The notes beneath the pieces are model-generated. The model worked only from the letters and a program-made list of their open reading frames with translations, was not told the DNA's origin and did no database searches. The translations under genes were made by a program, and so were the position numbers. A DNA stretch of 64,000 bases, taken from positions 27,238 through 91,237 of the forward strand of contig CANRDO010000007.1 of NCBI GenBank assembly GCA_947629385.1, read 5' to 3'. Below, piece after piece: positions 45,463-54,620 of the stretch (the stretch's first letter is position 1; the number at the start of each line of letters is the position of its first letter). This DNA comes from an uncultured Lachnospiraceae bacterium. Lineage in GTDB: Bacteria > Bacillota > Clostridia > Lachnospirales > Lachnospiraceae.

Positions 45463-45602
45463 GCAGTTTGGACATGCAAATTCGCTGCGCGAAGTCCAAA
45501 CTGCCTCTTGTATCACGTTCTCACGGCTTCAGCAGCAAGTGCTTCAGCCTGCTTCCCATATCACATCTCATGTCTTCAGCAGCAAGTGCTTCAGCCTGCT
45601 TC
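45463..45602. repeat. Intercistronic hairpin and 29-bp direct repeat
   Basis: Between the two exporter genes: inverted arms GCAGTTTGGAC (45463-45473) and GTCCAAACTGC (45494-45504), then two identical 29-bp copies (45527-45555 and 45574-45602) beginning CTTCAGCAGCAAGTGCTTCA. The second copy includes the last codons of the upstream gene. Confidence 0.75.
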
Positions 45603-47462
45603 AAGCGCACCCATCTGTGTGTGATAGATATCTTTATACTCCGGGCAGGTAGCGAGCAGATGCTCGTGGCTGCCGTACCCGATGCAGCGCCCGTCGTCCA
45701 TCACGAGGATGTTCGTCATGTTCATCACGGAGCTGACACGCTGCGCGATCAGGATCGTCGTCGTGTCCCTGTGGCGGTCCAGAATAGCCTTACGCAGCGC
45801 CGCGTCTGTCTTGTAATCCAGCGCGGATGAAGAATCGTCCAGGATCAGAATCTCCGGATCCGCCGCCAGCGCACGTGCGATCAGCAGCCGCTGCTTCTGT
45901 CCACCGGAAAGGTTCGCGCCCTTGATATCCGCGATGTAGTCCAGTCCCTTCTCCAGACCGTCGATGTACTCTGCGGCCATCGCATCCTGTACCGCGTCCC
46001 GCAAGCCCTCTTCCGTGACATCCCGGCCGAACGAAATATTCTGCCGCAGCGTATCGTTGAACACCATATCGTTCTGAAACACCACGCCGAACCTGCGGTG
46101 CAGCTCGTCCTTCGGATAGCTGCGCACATCGCGTCCGTCCACAAAAATACCGCCCTCCTGCGCGTCGTAAAAACGCATCAGCAGATTGATGACCGTCGTC
46201 TTTCCGCAGCCGGTCGGCCCGATGATCCCGAGGCTCTCGCCGCGCCGGATCGCAAAGCTGATGTCGTCGAGACACTTCTCCCTGACTCCGGCTGCGTCGG
46301 TCTTGGCCGCGCTGTTCCTTCCGCCGCTGCCTCCCTTGTTCTCCGTAGCGCTGTCCCCTCTAGCTTTCTGCTTCAATATCATCCGCCCGTCATCCGCCGG
46401 CTCTGAACCTCGCGCAGCAATGTCCTCATCCTCCCCGTAGCGGAAGCTGACATGCTCGAAACGGATGAACTCGTCCCCGGACGGCCGCTTCGCCTCATCC
46501 TCCCCGATCACACAAAGATCCTCCGGCGTCTCCAGCACCTGCGCGATACGGTCCGCAGAGGCCGTCGCCTTGCTCAGCATCGTAAAAATGCGGTTAAGCC
46601 CCATGACGCCCTGCAGCACCATGTTAAAGTAGGTGAGAAACGCTAGGATCACGCCCGGCTGCGCCGCCCCGCTGTTCACGCGGACCGCCCCGAGGAAGAC
46701 CACGAGCGTTAGCCCGACGTTCAGGCACAGCTGCATGATCGGTCCCGGCAGCGCCATGACCGTTCCCGCCGTGATGTCACTGTCCGCCATCGCGTCGTTG
46801 TACCCCGCGAAGCGACGCTTCTCGTACTCCGTCTTTGAGAGCGCTTTGACCACACGGATCCCGCTGATGTTCTCGCGCATGACGCGCACGACGTCGTCCA
46901 GCCTCTGCTGCACTCTGTTGTAAAGCGGGATCCCATAGCGGGAAACCCCGAAGATCACAAGCAAAAGGATCGGCAGCATCACGCAGAGGATCGAGGCGAG
47001 GACCGGGTCCATCATCAGCGTGACGACAATGCCGCCGAGCAGCATGATGGGAGCGCGCACACAGAGCGTCTGCAGAGTCTGCGCGCAGGACTGCACATTG
47101 TAGCTGTCGCTCGTCATGCGGCTGATCAGACTGGGAAGCCCGAAGGCGTCAAACTGATTTCCGGACAGATTCGCCGTCCGGGAAAACAGATCCTGTCGGA
47201 TATGATAGGAGACATTGTGGGCGTTCTCCACGGCTCTTTTGTTGCCCGCGATGTTCAGCGCGCGCGTCACAAACGCTGTGGCGATCATCAGAAAGCCCCA
47301 CAGGAAGATCTCATGCAGAACTCCTGTGGGAACCGTAACGTCAATGATATGCTCCAGAATGTAAGGGAGCAAAAGCTCCGTCATCGTCGCAAGAAGCTTC
47401 AGCAGCACAACGATGCTGATCGACTTGCGGTATGGTTTCATGTATTGGAAAAAGAGTCTCAT
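45591..47462 (-). CDS. ABC exporter half-transporter (permease-ATPase), first of pair
   Basis: 623 residues: six transmembrane helices, then an ATPase with GPTGCGKTTVINLL (Walker A), LSGGQKQRLLIARAL (signature) and LILDDSSSALD (Walker B with Asp in place of the catalytic Glu). The Asp marks the degenerate site of heterodimeric exporters. A polar insertion of about 50 residues (EPADDGRMILKQKARGDSA... NSAAKTDAAG) interrupts the ATPase before Walker A, longer than in relatives. It starts 40 bp after the hybrid kinase gene, so kinase and exporter may be one transcription unit. Confidence 0.92.
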   Translation of the reverse strand: MRLFFQYMKPYRKSISIVVLLKLLATMTELLLPYILEHIIDVTVPTGVLHEIFLWGFLMIATAFVTRALNIAGNKRAVENAHNVSYHIRQDLFSRTANLSGNQFDAFGLPSLISRMTSDSYNVQSCAQTLQTLCVRAPIMLLGGIVVTLMMDPVLASILCVMLPILLLVIFGVSRYGIPLYNRVQQRLDDVVRVMRENISGIRVVKALSKTEYEKRRFAGYNDAMADSDITAGTVMALPGPIMQLCLNVGLTLVVFLGAVRVNSGAAQPGVILAFLTYFNMVLQGVMGLNRIFTMLSKATASADRIAQVLETPEDLCVIGEDEAKRPSGDEFIRFEHVSFRYGEDEDIAARGSEPADDGRMILKQKARGDSATENKGGSGGRNSAAKTDAAGVREKCLDDISFAIRRGESLGIIGPTGCGKTTVINLLMRFYDAQEGGIFVDGRDVRSYPKDELHRRFGVVFQNDMVFNDTLRQNISFGRDVTEEGLRDAVQDAMAAEYIDGLEKGLDYIADIKGANLSGGQKQRLLIARALAADPEILILDDSSSALDYKTDAALRKAILDRHRDTTTILIAQRVSSVMNMTNILVMDDGRCIGYGSHEHLLATCPEYKDIYHTQMGALEAG

Positions 47463-47502
47463 CGGTATCTCCCGGAAGTATTGCTTCCACCGCTTTTACG
47501 GC

Positions 47503-49632
47503 TTATATTTCTTCCAGCAGCTCGATCAGCCGCGGCATGTTCACGGGCTTCGCCATATGCGCGTTCATCCCGCTCCTGATCGACTGCCGCCGATCCTCGT
47601 CGAACGCGTTCGCCGACAGCGCGACGATCGGGATCCCTGAAAGCTCCGGATCCGGAATGCCGCGGATCAGTCGCGCCGCCTGATACCCGTCCACCACCGG
47701 CATCTGGATATCCATCAGGACGAGCGCATACTCGCCGGGCAGAGAATTTCGCACGGCGTTCGCCGCCATGTTTCCGTCGGACGCCGTGTCCACAAGAAAA
47801 CCTGCGCAGCGCAACAGCTCCACCTCAATCTCGCGGTTGATCTCATTGTCCTCGACGAGCAGGATCTTCTGACCCTTCCTCAGTCGATCCAGCGTGCTTT
47901 CACGGTGTTCCTGCTCCCTTCCCTGCAGATGATTCAGCCGGAAGCTCAGCGTGACCGTGAAGCGGCTTCCCTTTCCGACTTCGCTGGCGACCTCGATCGT
48001 GCCGCCCATGCGGTCGATGATGTTCTTCGTGATCGCGAGGCCCAGGCCCGTCCCCTGCACGCCGCTCATCGTCGTATTCTTCTCACGCTCAAACGGTTCA
48101 AAGATATGCGGACGGAAGTCCTCGCCGATCCCGATCCCGGTATCCTCGACGACAAAACGATAGATCGCGTAATTGTCCGAAAGCTGCCGGATCTCCTCCG
48201 CCGTGACCCAGATGCTCCCGCCCTCCCGCGTGTACTTGACCGCGTTGAAAAGCAGATGTGCCAATACCTGCGAAAGCTTTTCCGCATCTGCAAAAATGTC
48301 AAAATGCCTGACCCCGGACAGGCTGCACGACAGGGAGATATTCTTTGCGGCCGCGAGCGAATCCACATCCTCTTTGGCCTTCCCGACGATATCCTCCAGG
48401 TTTGCCGCCGCCTCCTCGATCCGCACCTGCTCCGACTCGATCTTCGTGATCTCCAGCACATCGTCAAAGAGCTGCAGGAGCAGCTTCCCGGACTCCTCGA
48501 TCCCATCCATGCAGCCCCGGACCTTCTCAGGATCCTCCCTGTGCTGCCTGGCGAGCTGCGCGAATCCCATGATCGCGTTCATCGGCGTGCGCAGGTCGTG
48601 CGACATGTTCGCGAGGAACGCGTTCTTGGCGACGTTCGCGGCTTTCGCCTGCTCCAGCGCCTCCTCCAGCACGCGCCTTTGCTCCAGCTCGTGCCGCACC
48701 TCGTTGTCCACGCTGCGGGCTCCCAGCACGATCTGCGTGGCCTGAGCCCCCTGCCCCACATTCACGACATGCATCTGGCGGTACGCCTCGCGGCCCTCCA
48801 CCAGAATACGGTAATGGAGCTGGAACGCGTTTCTGTGCGCCAGCTTTTTCCCGATATTCTCCGGGGCGACCGCTTCCCGGAACAGTTCGCGGTCTTCCGG
48901 GTGAACCCATTTTTCCATGTAGCGCTCCATGCATGACGCCACACCGGGCAGCTGTTCTTCCTCTCCGAACAGCACCCGGAACTGCTCGCTCAGGCGATAG
49001 GCCCAGATCCAGTCTTCAGTCAGATCCACATAAAGGATCGAAGCATAGTCTATGCTCAATCCTTCGATCACTCTTTTTCGGCGGAAATGCTCCCGGCTGA
49101 TCGACTCGAGCTCGCGGCTGTATACCTCGGCCTGGCTCTTCCACTTTTCCTCTCTTTGCCGGCTCTCCTGCTGCAGGGTGAGCCGTTCCTCCATCAGACG
49201 GTTCTTCTTCTCTGTCGCGTCTCCGATAAACACGTAGAAAATGCCGACGCCGCCGTTTTCCAGAAAATGGCCGTAGTCGTCCACCCAGCGCACCTCGCCG
49301 TCCCGCCGGATGATCCGGTACTCGACGTAGTCCAGATCGTAACGGCTGTCCCTGATCTGCTCGGCAATGCTTGTCTCCACTGCCTCAAGGTCGTCCGGGT
49401 GCACGATTCCCCGAAAGGAATTTCCCGTCCAGTCGCGGAATTCTTCCATGGTATCGCAGCCGAAAATGCGAAGCATCGCGTCGTTGGCATACAGGATGTC
49501 CTCATTGCCGTCCGCACGGTAGATGAAGAAGCCGCCCGGCATCTCGTCGGCCATATGCCTGACCTGCTCGAAATTTTCCAGTCTGGCCAAAATCAGTTCG
49601 TTTATTTGAAGCTCTTGTTCGCGGCTGCTCAA
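47503..49632 (-). CDS. Hybrid sensor histidine kinase (PAS-PAS-HisKA-HATPase-REC)
   Basis: 709 residues without a membrane segment. Two PAS domains (about 30-140 and 170-320; FFIYRADGNEDILYAND in the first) are followed by HisKA with FLANMSHDLRTPMNA (His about 344), HATPase with VEDTGIGIGEDFRPHIFEPF and GVQGTGLGLAITKNI, and a receiver with LVEDNEINREI and LVLMDIQMPVVDG. The start is TTG at 49632 in GGTGGAGCTTTG, an imperfect site; the N-terminus is uncertain. It ends 40 bp before the exporter genes. No output regulator follows, so it probably feeds a phosphorelay. Confidence 0.9.
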   Translation of the reverse strand: MSSREQELQINELILARLENFEQVRHMADEMPGGFFIYRADGNEDILYANDAMLRIFGCDTMEEFRDWTGNSFRGIVHPDDLEAVETSIAEQIRDSRYDLDYVEYRIIRRDGEVRWVDDYGHFLENGGVGIFYVFIGDATEKKNRLMEERLTLQQESRQREEKWKSQAEVYSRELESISREHFRRKRVIEGLSIDYASILYVDLTEDWIWAYRLSEQFRVLFGEEEQLPGVASCMERYMEKWVHPEDRELFREAVAPENIGKKLAHRNAFQLHYRILVEGREAYRQMHVVNVGQGAQATQIVLGARSVDNEVRHELEQRRVLEEALEQAKAANVAKNAFLANMSHDLRTPMNAIMGFAQLARQHREDPEKVRGCMDGIEESGKLLLQLFDDVLEITKIESEQVRIEEAAANLEDIVGKAKEDVDSLAAAKNISLSCSLSGVRHFDIFADAEKLSQVLAHLLFNAVKYTREGGSIWVTAEEIRQLSDNYAIYRFVVEDTGIGIGEDFRPHIFEPFEREKNTTMSGVQGTGLGLAITKNIIDRMGGTIEVASEVGKGSRFTVTLSFRLNHLQGREQEHRESTLDRLRKGQKILLVEDNEINREIEVELLRCAGFLVDTASDGNMAANAVRNSLPGEYALVLMDIQMPVVDGYQAARLIRGIPDPELSGIPIVALSANAFDEDRRQSIRSGMNAHMAKPVNMPRLIELLEEI

Positions 49633-49715
49633 AGCTCCACCCCCGATATCTCCGAATATTTGGCTTTATCATATCATTTCCGGTCAGATATGTCACCAAA
49701 AAATTTCCATTGTAC

Positions 49716-49750
49716 ACAAAAAACCGGCGTGAACCTGACCGTTCGCGCCG
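49716..49750 (-). terminator. Terminator after kdpE-like gene
   Basis: Stem CGGCG-GAAC / GTTC-CGCCG followed by GTTTTTTG on the minus strand. It separates the potassium operon from the hybrid kinase gene. Confidence 0.85.
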
Positions 49751-49765
49751 ATCTCTCCTGACTGC

Positions 49766-50464
49766 TCACTCTACCCGCAGCATGCGGTAGCCGATACCGA
49801 TGTGCGTCTGAATATACTGCTTCGCGTCCGGCCCGCTCTCCAGTTTCCTGCGCAGCGTAGCCATGAACACGCGCAGGGACGCGACGTCGTTCTCCCAGCT
49901 GCTGCCCCAGACCTGCTGCGTGATATACGTATGCGTCAACACTCTCCCGATATTTCTGGAAAGCAAACAGAGCAGCTTGTACTCGATCGGCGTCAGATGC
50001 AGTTCTGTCCCCGCCAGAAAAGCGCATCCGGCCGCATAGTCGATCTTCAAATCTCCGTTTTCAAAGACCGTGTCGTTCTCCTTTTCCTGTCTCATGAGAG
50101 CGAAATGGCGCTGTGTCACCCTCAGGCGCGCCAGCAGCTCCTCTACGGAAAACGGCTTCGTCAGGTAATCGTCCGCCCCTGCGTCCAGCGCGTCGATCTT
50201 GTCCGTGTCCTCGCTCCTCGCGCTGATCACGATGATCGGCGTATTCGACCAGCTGCGGATCTTCTTTATCACCTCGACGCCGTCCATATCCGGGAGCCCG
50301 AGATCCAGAAGGATCACATCCGGATTGTGCGAGGTTGCCTGCAGGATCGCGTTTTCCCCGTTCTCCGCGGTCAGATAGCGGTATTCATGTGTTTTCAGCG
50401 TCGTCGTGATCAGGTTGCGCACCGGCGCGTCGTCCTCGACCACAAGCACAACGAATTTATTCAT
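49766..50464 (-). CDS. kdpE: KdpE-like response regulator
   Basis: 232 residues of the OmpR/PhoB class. The receiver has VVEDDAP, the phospho-acceptor in DVILLDLGLPDMDG (about 55), SARSEDTDK and YLTKPF; the C-terminal winged helix has LTPIEYKLLCLLSRNIGRVLTHTYI and VASLRVFMATLRRKLE. This VxVFMxxLRRKLE pattern is characteristic of KdpE. AAGGAGG precedes the ATG, and the gene overlaps kdpD by eight bases. No kdpFABC operon is in the window; the linked transporter is Trk/Ktr. Confidence 0.92.
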   Translation of the reverse strand: MNKFVVLVVEDDAPVRNLITTTLKTHEYRYLTAENGENAILQATSHNPDVILLDLGLPDMDGVEVIKKIRSWSNTPIIVISARSEDTDKIDALDAGADDYLTKPFSVEELLARLRVTQRHFALMRQEKENDTVFENGDLKIDYAAGCAFLAGTELHLTPIEYKLLCLLSRNIGRVLTHTYITQQVWGSSWENDVASLRVFMATLRRKLESGPDAKQYIQTHIGIGYRMLRVE

Positions 50465-52040
50465 GCAGCTGTACCTCCTTAACCGGCAATGTAAAAGTAA
50501 AGACCGCCCCGTGCGGGACCGCGTCCGACACGCTGATCTCGCCGCCGTGCGCGGTGACGATCGACCTGCACAGCGCGAGCCCGAGACCCATGCTGCGCCG
50601 CCCGTCCGTCACCGGATTCTCTCCCGTGTAGAACAGTTCAAAAATCTGCGGCTTCATCTCATCCGGAATACCCGGACCGTCGTCGGCGACCCGAACCACC
50701 GCGGTATGTCCTTCCTCACGTGCGGAGATTGTGATCGTCGAACCGCGCTGCGTATATTTTATCGCGTTGTTCACAAGATTGATGATCACCTGGACGATCA
50801 GTCTCGCGTCCATCTGAACCAGAAGCAGTTCATTTTCGTTCTCTACCGTGATCGTGTGCTCGGACTGCCTGCGGTCAATATGCCGCAGCGCCTCCGCGAT
50901 AACCTCGTCCATCAGCTCCGCGTCCTTGTGAAGCTCCACGCCCTCGCCCTCCATCCTCGTGACCGAGAGAAGGTTTTCGACCAGGTTGATCAGCCACATG
51001 GAATCATCATAAATGTCCGTGTAGAGATGCCGCTTCGTCGCCTCGTCAAAATCCTCCCCGTTCGTCATCAGATTGCTTGCGTTGCCGGAGATCGAAGTCA
51101 GGGGCGTGCGCAGATCATGGGAGATCGTGCGCAGAAGGTTCGCGCGCAGCTGCTCGTTCTGCGCCAGCACCGCGGCGTCCTCCTTCTCTCTCGCGTTCTT
51201 CTCGTTCTCCATCGCAAGCGCGCACTCGCCAAGGATCGACATCAGGATCCCGTTCTCAAACGCGTCCACCGGATTGTCCTTTACATCGATGCCGGCCACA
51301 CCATAAAGTACGCCGCTGAGGCGAATCGGACAGTACAGCCGCGCATCCGTCTTTCCCTGGGACAGAAGCTGCTCCAGATCGCAATCCTCCGGGAGATAGA
51401 TCGCCACATCCCTGCCGGTCAGCTTCGAGAGCTGGTCCGCCGTCGCGCGGACGATCGCCTCTCTTCCGGCGGCATGCTGCAGGGACTGGTTTGTATCCAG
51501 AAGGATCTTCGTGCGATATGCGTTTATGGCCGACTGATACGCCAGATTTTTCATCCGCGCCGCCAGCGTTCCGGTCAGAAGCGACGCGAGCAGCATGACA
51601 AGGAAGGTCATCGGGTAGCCGATGTCGTAAGCCAGCAGCGTATAACGCGGATCCGTAAAAAGGTAATTGAAAATGAAGACGCTGGCCACCGACGCCAGAA
51701 CGCCGTAGACCATATGCTCCGTCACTACGGAAGTGATCAGGACGCCCAGAATATATACCGTGATGATGTTGGCGTCCGAAAGCCCCCAGCGGTAAAACAG
51801 CAGACTCAGGCTGGTTGCCATCACCAGGGAAAGAAGAAATTTGACCGTGTCGGCTAGGGTGAACCAGTGCTTTCCCCGATACGCCTGAGCCATTCGCGCG
51901 GCAGCCTGGATCCCCTCCGCGTTGGGCCAGACGGATGACAGATAGCCCGGGATGATCTCCCCGGGCCGATTTCCCATCAAATCCTCACTGCGGTTTCCAA
52001 ATTTGCTGTTTCGGCCTTCTTCCGCCTGTTTTCCACTCAT
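50457..52040 (-). CDS. KdpD-like sensor histidine kinase lacking the N-terminal KdpD/USP domains
   Basis: 527 residues against about 900 in full KdpD. The N-terminal Kdp ATP-binding and USP domains are absent. Visible are four transmembrane segments (about 60-165, DUF4118-like), a GAF-like region (ILLDTNQSLQHAAGREAIVRA), HisKA with TISHDLRTPLTSI (His about 308) and HATPase with NNAIKYTQRG and DDGPGIPDEM. The start ATG has CAGGAATAAAGC upstream. Its first 56 bp overlap the preceding small gene, and it overlaps kdpE, so the pair is translationally coupled. It should sense K+ or turgor and phosphorylate KdpE. Confidence 0.9.
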   Translation of the reverse strand: MSGKQAEEGRNSKFGNRSEDLMGNRPGEIIPGYLSSVWPNAEGIQAAARMAQAYRGKHWFTLADTVKFLLSLVMATSLSLLFYRWGLSDANIITVYILGVLITSVVTEHMVYGVLASVASVFIFNYLFTDPRYTLLAYDIGYPMTFLVMLLASLLTGTLAARMKNLAYQSAINAYRTKILLDTNQSLQHAAGREAIVRATADQLSKLTGRDVAIYLPEDCDLEQLLSQGKTDARLYCPIRLSGVLYGVAGIDVKDNPVDAFENGILMSILGECALAMENEKNAREKEDAAVLAQNEQLRANLLRTISHDLRTPLTSISGNASNLMTNGEDFDEATKRHLYTDIYDDSMWLINLVENLLSVTRMEGEGVELHKDAELMDEVIAEALRHIDRRQSEHTITVENENELLLVQMDARLIVQVIINLVNNAIKYTQRGSTITISAREEGHTAVVRVADDGPGIPDEMKPQIFELFYTGENPVTDGRRSMGLGLALCRSIVTAHGGEISVSDAVPHGAVFTFTLPVKEVQLHE

Positions 52041-52404
52041 GCTTTATTCCTGCCTTAAGATTTTTCGCTCCCTGAGCCGTGCCGCGCTTGAAAAAGCTTC
52101 GCTTTTCTGGGCTCGCGGGCTCTTTGACTCGCTCTGGCTTATGAGCCGTGCTATGCCCGAAAAAGCTTCGCTTTTCCGGGCTCGCGGGCGTTCGCCCTAT
52201 AGATCCACTGTCCCGTGAAATTGCCTGCGAGCAGGCATTTCCCGCTCCAGCGTCTCTGCACGGCTCATTGCCTTCGCGTGCATTATACCACAAATCAGAG
52301 TTATGGAACAGCATACGTTCCACAAACCCTCCGCTTCTTTTCACCACAAGATACCCTGTTATCAGACAGAGAATAAAAATCCCGATCAGCGCCAGATCCG
52401 TCAT
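51985..52404 (-). CDS. Small single-span membrane protein in the potassium operon
   Basis: 139 residues from MTDLALIGIFILCLITGYLVV; AGAGGGGG lies before this ATG. One transmembrane helix (about 3-22) is followed by a hydrophilic tail with a duplicated PASPEKRSFF segment caused by a 47-bp DNA repeat. No family is recognised. It lies between trkA and kdpD and its tail overlaps kdpD by 56 bp. It might be an accessory subunit of the Trk/Ktr system or a coupling factor for the sensor, but only position suggests this. The tail may simply be repeat-derived. Confidence 0.6.
   Translation of the reverse strand: MTDLALIGIFILCLITGYLVVKRSGGFVERMLFHNSDLWYNAREGNEPCRDAGAGNACSQAISRDSGSIGRTPASPEKRSFFGHSTAHKPERVKEPASPEKRSFFKRGTAQGAKNLKAGIKHEWKTGGRRPKQQIWKPQ
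52074..52189. repeat. Two 47-bp direct repeats with internal hairpin
   Basis: Copies at 52074-52120 and 52143-52189, both beginning GAGCCGTGC and containing AAAAAGCTTCGCTTTT, flanked by (C/T)CGG arms. Each unit can fold into a stable hairpin. They lie inside the coding tail of the small membrane protein gene. Confidence 0.75.
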
Positions 52405-52439
52405 ATCGATGCCCCCTCTCTTCGCAATGCAGGTTCCGC

Positions 52440-53093
52440 TCATATGCGAAAATACTTTTGTACCTCCTGCCGGTTTCCGAGGATCAGCGCCGTCATCCCA
52501 TCCTCGAAGCAAAGCTGCGGCGTGATGTTCAGATCCAGCTTGCCGCCTCTCTCCCTGCGAACCCCCATGACGTTCATGCCGTATTTTTTCCGGATGTCAA
52601 GCTCTCCGATCGTCCTGCCAAACCAGGGCTTCGGCACCTCGACCTCATACACCGCGTACTCCTGGCTCAGCTCGATATAATCCAAAAGATGATCCGAGCT
52701 GTAGCGGATCGCCGTCCATGACGCGAGCTGCTTCTCTGGATAGACAACCTCATCCGCCCCGTTGCGCAGGAGAAATTTCTCGTGGACGTCGCGCGCTGCC
52801 CTGGAGACCACAAGCTTTGCGCCGAGCTCCTTGACGAGGGATGTCGTCTCCAATGAGCTCTGGAAATCGTCCCCGATCGCCACGATGCAGACGTCGAAAT
52901 CCCGCACCCCAAGCGTCTCCAAGAACGTCCGGTCCGTGCTGTCCCCGATCTGTGCGTTCGTCACATAGGGCAGCACCTGATTGACACGCTCCTCCGACTT
53001 ATCTACCGCCATCACCTGATGGCGCAGCTCCGAAAGCTTCCGCGCGATATGCCTTCCGAATCTTCCAAGTCCGATCAATAATACGCTTTTCAT
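52440..53093 (-). CDS. trkA: Potassium uptake regulatory subunit TrkA/KtrA (RCK)
   Basis: 217 residues from MKSVLLIGLGRFGRHIARKL; AAAGGAGA lies upstream and the longer frame to 53225 is not used. The RCK_N Rossmann fold has GLGRFGRHIA and AVDKSEERVNQ; CIVAIGDDFQSSLETTSLVKELGAK is family-typical; a C-terminal RCK_C domain follows (EVPKPWFGRTIGELDIRKKYG). It binds nucleotide on the cytosolic face and gates the membrane subunit encoded just upstream. One RCK repeat only, as in KtrA. Confidence 0.94.
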   Translation of the reverse strand: MKSVLLIGLGRFGRHIARKLSELRHQVMAVDKSEERVNQVLPYVTNAQIGDSTDRTFLETLGVRDFDVCIVAIGDDFQSSLETTSLVKELGAKLVVSRAARDVHEKFLLRNGADEVVYPEKQLASWTAIRYSSDHLLDYIELSQEYAVYEVEVPKPWFGRTIGELDIRKKYGMNVMGVRRERGGKLDLNITPQLCFEDGMTALILGNRQEVQKYFRI

Positions 53094-53157
53094 AATATTT
53101 CTCCTTTTCCCCGATTCTGTTTCCACCTGCTTACAGCAATCCCCAATCGTTCTGCTT

Positions 53158-54492
53158 CTAGCCGACCGTAATCTTTTCTTTCGGGAAATGCAACGCACCC
53201 TTCTGCGTCTCCGAGACCGCCGCAAAGATCAGCGTCAGGCCGCCGACCCGCCCGAAGAACATCAGCAGGATCAGGATCAGTCTCGACAGCGCGCACAGCT
53301 GCGTCGTGATGCCGAGCGTCAGCCCGACCGTCCCGATCGCCGACGCCGTCTCGAACAGCGTCGTCAGAAGCGGAAGCCGTTCTACATAGCTGATGACGGC
53401 CGCCCCGGAAAGGAACAGCGTCAGGTACATCAGTAAAATCGCCGCCGCGTTGCGGATGCTCTCCGTCGGGATCCTGCGTCCGAAGAAATGCGCCGACTCC
53501 TGCCGCTTGAACACCGCAATCGCCGTGGCCGCCAGCACGGCCGCGGTCGTCGTCTTCATGCCGCCGGCCGTCGATCCCGGAGAGCCCCCGATCAGCATCA
53601 GCAGGATCATCAGAAGCTTTCCGGAATCGTGCATTCCCGCGAGATCCGCCGTGTTGAAGCCGGCCGTCCTCGTCGTCACCGACTGAAAGAGGGACAGCCA
53701 GATCCGATCCTTGAGCCCCTCCCCGCCATACTCACAGAAGAAAAAATAAACGGCCGGGAGCGCGATCAAAATCGCCGTCGTGCACAGGATCACCTTGCTC
53801 TGCATCCTGTATTTTCGAAAATGATATTTGTTCCTCCGAATGTCGTCCCAGGTCAGGAAGCCGATACCGCCCACGACGATCAGCGCCATGATCGTGAGGT
53901 TCACGATCGCGTTGCTATGGTATGCGGTCAGCGAGGAGAACGGCTCTTTTGCCCCCATCAGGTCAAAGCCCGCGTTGCAGAACGCAGAGACCGAATGGAA
54001 CAGCGCGTACCAGCATCCCCTGCCGATCCCGAATTCCTCTGCGTACACCGGGAGCAGCGCCAGAAATCCGACGCCCTCGATCACGGCAACCGCCCGCAGG
54101 ATAAAGCCGGTCAATCGCACGATTCCGCCGACCTGCGGCGCGGAGATCGCCTCCTGCATCGTCTGCCGCTGCATCAGTCCGATCTTCCGCCCGGATGCAA
54201 TCGAAAACAGAACTGCCACCGTGATCACGCCCATCCCGCCAATCTGGATCAATAGCAGGATCACCGCCTGCCCGAAACCGGACCAGTAGGTCGCCGTATC
54301 CCGCACGACCAGCCCGGTCACACAGACCGAGGACGTCGCCGTAAAGAGCGCGTCCTGAAAAGAAGCCCCGCCGGCCTGTCTCGTGGAAACCGGAAGCATC
54401 AGAAGCAGGCTCCCGAGAAAAATGACCGCCAGAAATCCCAGAATGATGATCTGAAACGAAGAAAAGTGTCTGGTTTTTAATAATGTTTTCAT
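53158..54492 (-). CDS. trkH: Potassium transporter membrane subunit TrkH/KtrB
   Basis: 444 residues, nearer KtrB than TrkH in length. Selectivity-filter motifs are seen in the four pore repeats (for example ATSSVCVTGL, SVSAFCNAGF, SVTTRTAGFN, ASAIGTVGLTLG), and IGGSPGSTAGGMKTTT is the usual gate loop. It moves K+ with Na+ or H+. Start ATG at 54492 behind AGAGGTG; a GTG at 54498 is less likely. First gene of trkH-trkA-small protein-kdpD-kdpE on the minus strand. Confidence 0.95.
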   Translation of the reverse strand: MKTLLKTRHFSSFQIIILGFLAVIFLGSLLLMLPVSTRQAGGASFQDALFTATSSVCVTGLVVRDTATYWSGFGQAVILLLIQIGGMGVITVAVLFSIASGRKIGLMQRQTMQEAISAPQVGGIVRLTGFILRAVAVIEGVGFLALLPVYAEEFGIGRGCWYALFHSVSAFCNAGFDLMGAKEPFSSLTAYHSNAIVNLTIMALIVVGGIGFLTWDDIRRNKYHFRKYRMQSKVILCTTAILIALPAVYFFFCEYGGEGLKDRIWLSLFQSVTTRTAGFNTADLAGMHDSGKLLMILLMLIGGSPGSTAGGMKTTTAAVLAATAIAVFKRQESAHFFGRRIPTESIRNAAAILLMYLTLFLSGAAVISYVERLPLLTTLFETASAIGTVGLTLGITTQLCALSRLILILLMFFGRVGGLTLIFAAVSETQKGALHFPKEKITVG

Positions 54493-54508
54493 GTGCACTC
54501 ACCTCTTT

Positions 54509-54620
54509 GGCTGCTGTCCGTTCCCAGGCAGCAGCCATCTTTTCTCTCTGAGGTCAGTATCGCACAAAATTTATAAAGTTGGTGTTAGGAAGCGCGCCGC
54601 CGCGTTAAGATAGCGTTAAG
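54509..54620 (-). promoter_or_regulatory. Upstream region of trkH: 11-bp-spaced direct repeats and leader hairpin
   Basis: Two copies of GCGTTAAG (54602-54609 and 54613-54620) are spaced 11 bp apart, the arrangement bound by OmpR/KdpE-type dimers. A TATAAA-like -10 box (minus strand, 54570-54575) lacks a good -35. A hairpin with GGCTGCTG / CAGCAGCC arms (54509-54536) precedes the ribosome site. Confidence 0.55.

Noticed and set aside
43650..47462. The ABC pair as exporter for the double-glycine peptide
   Set aside because: Neither protein has a C39 peptidase domain and the loci are 30 kb apart.
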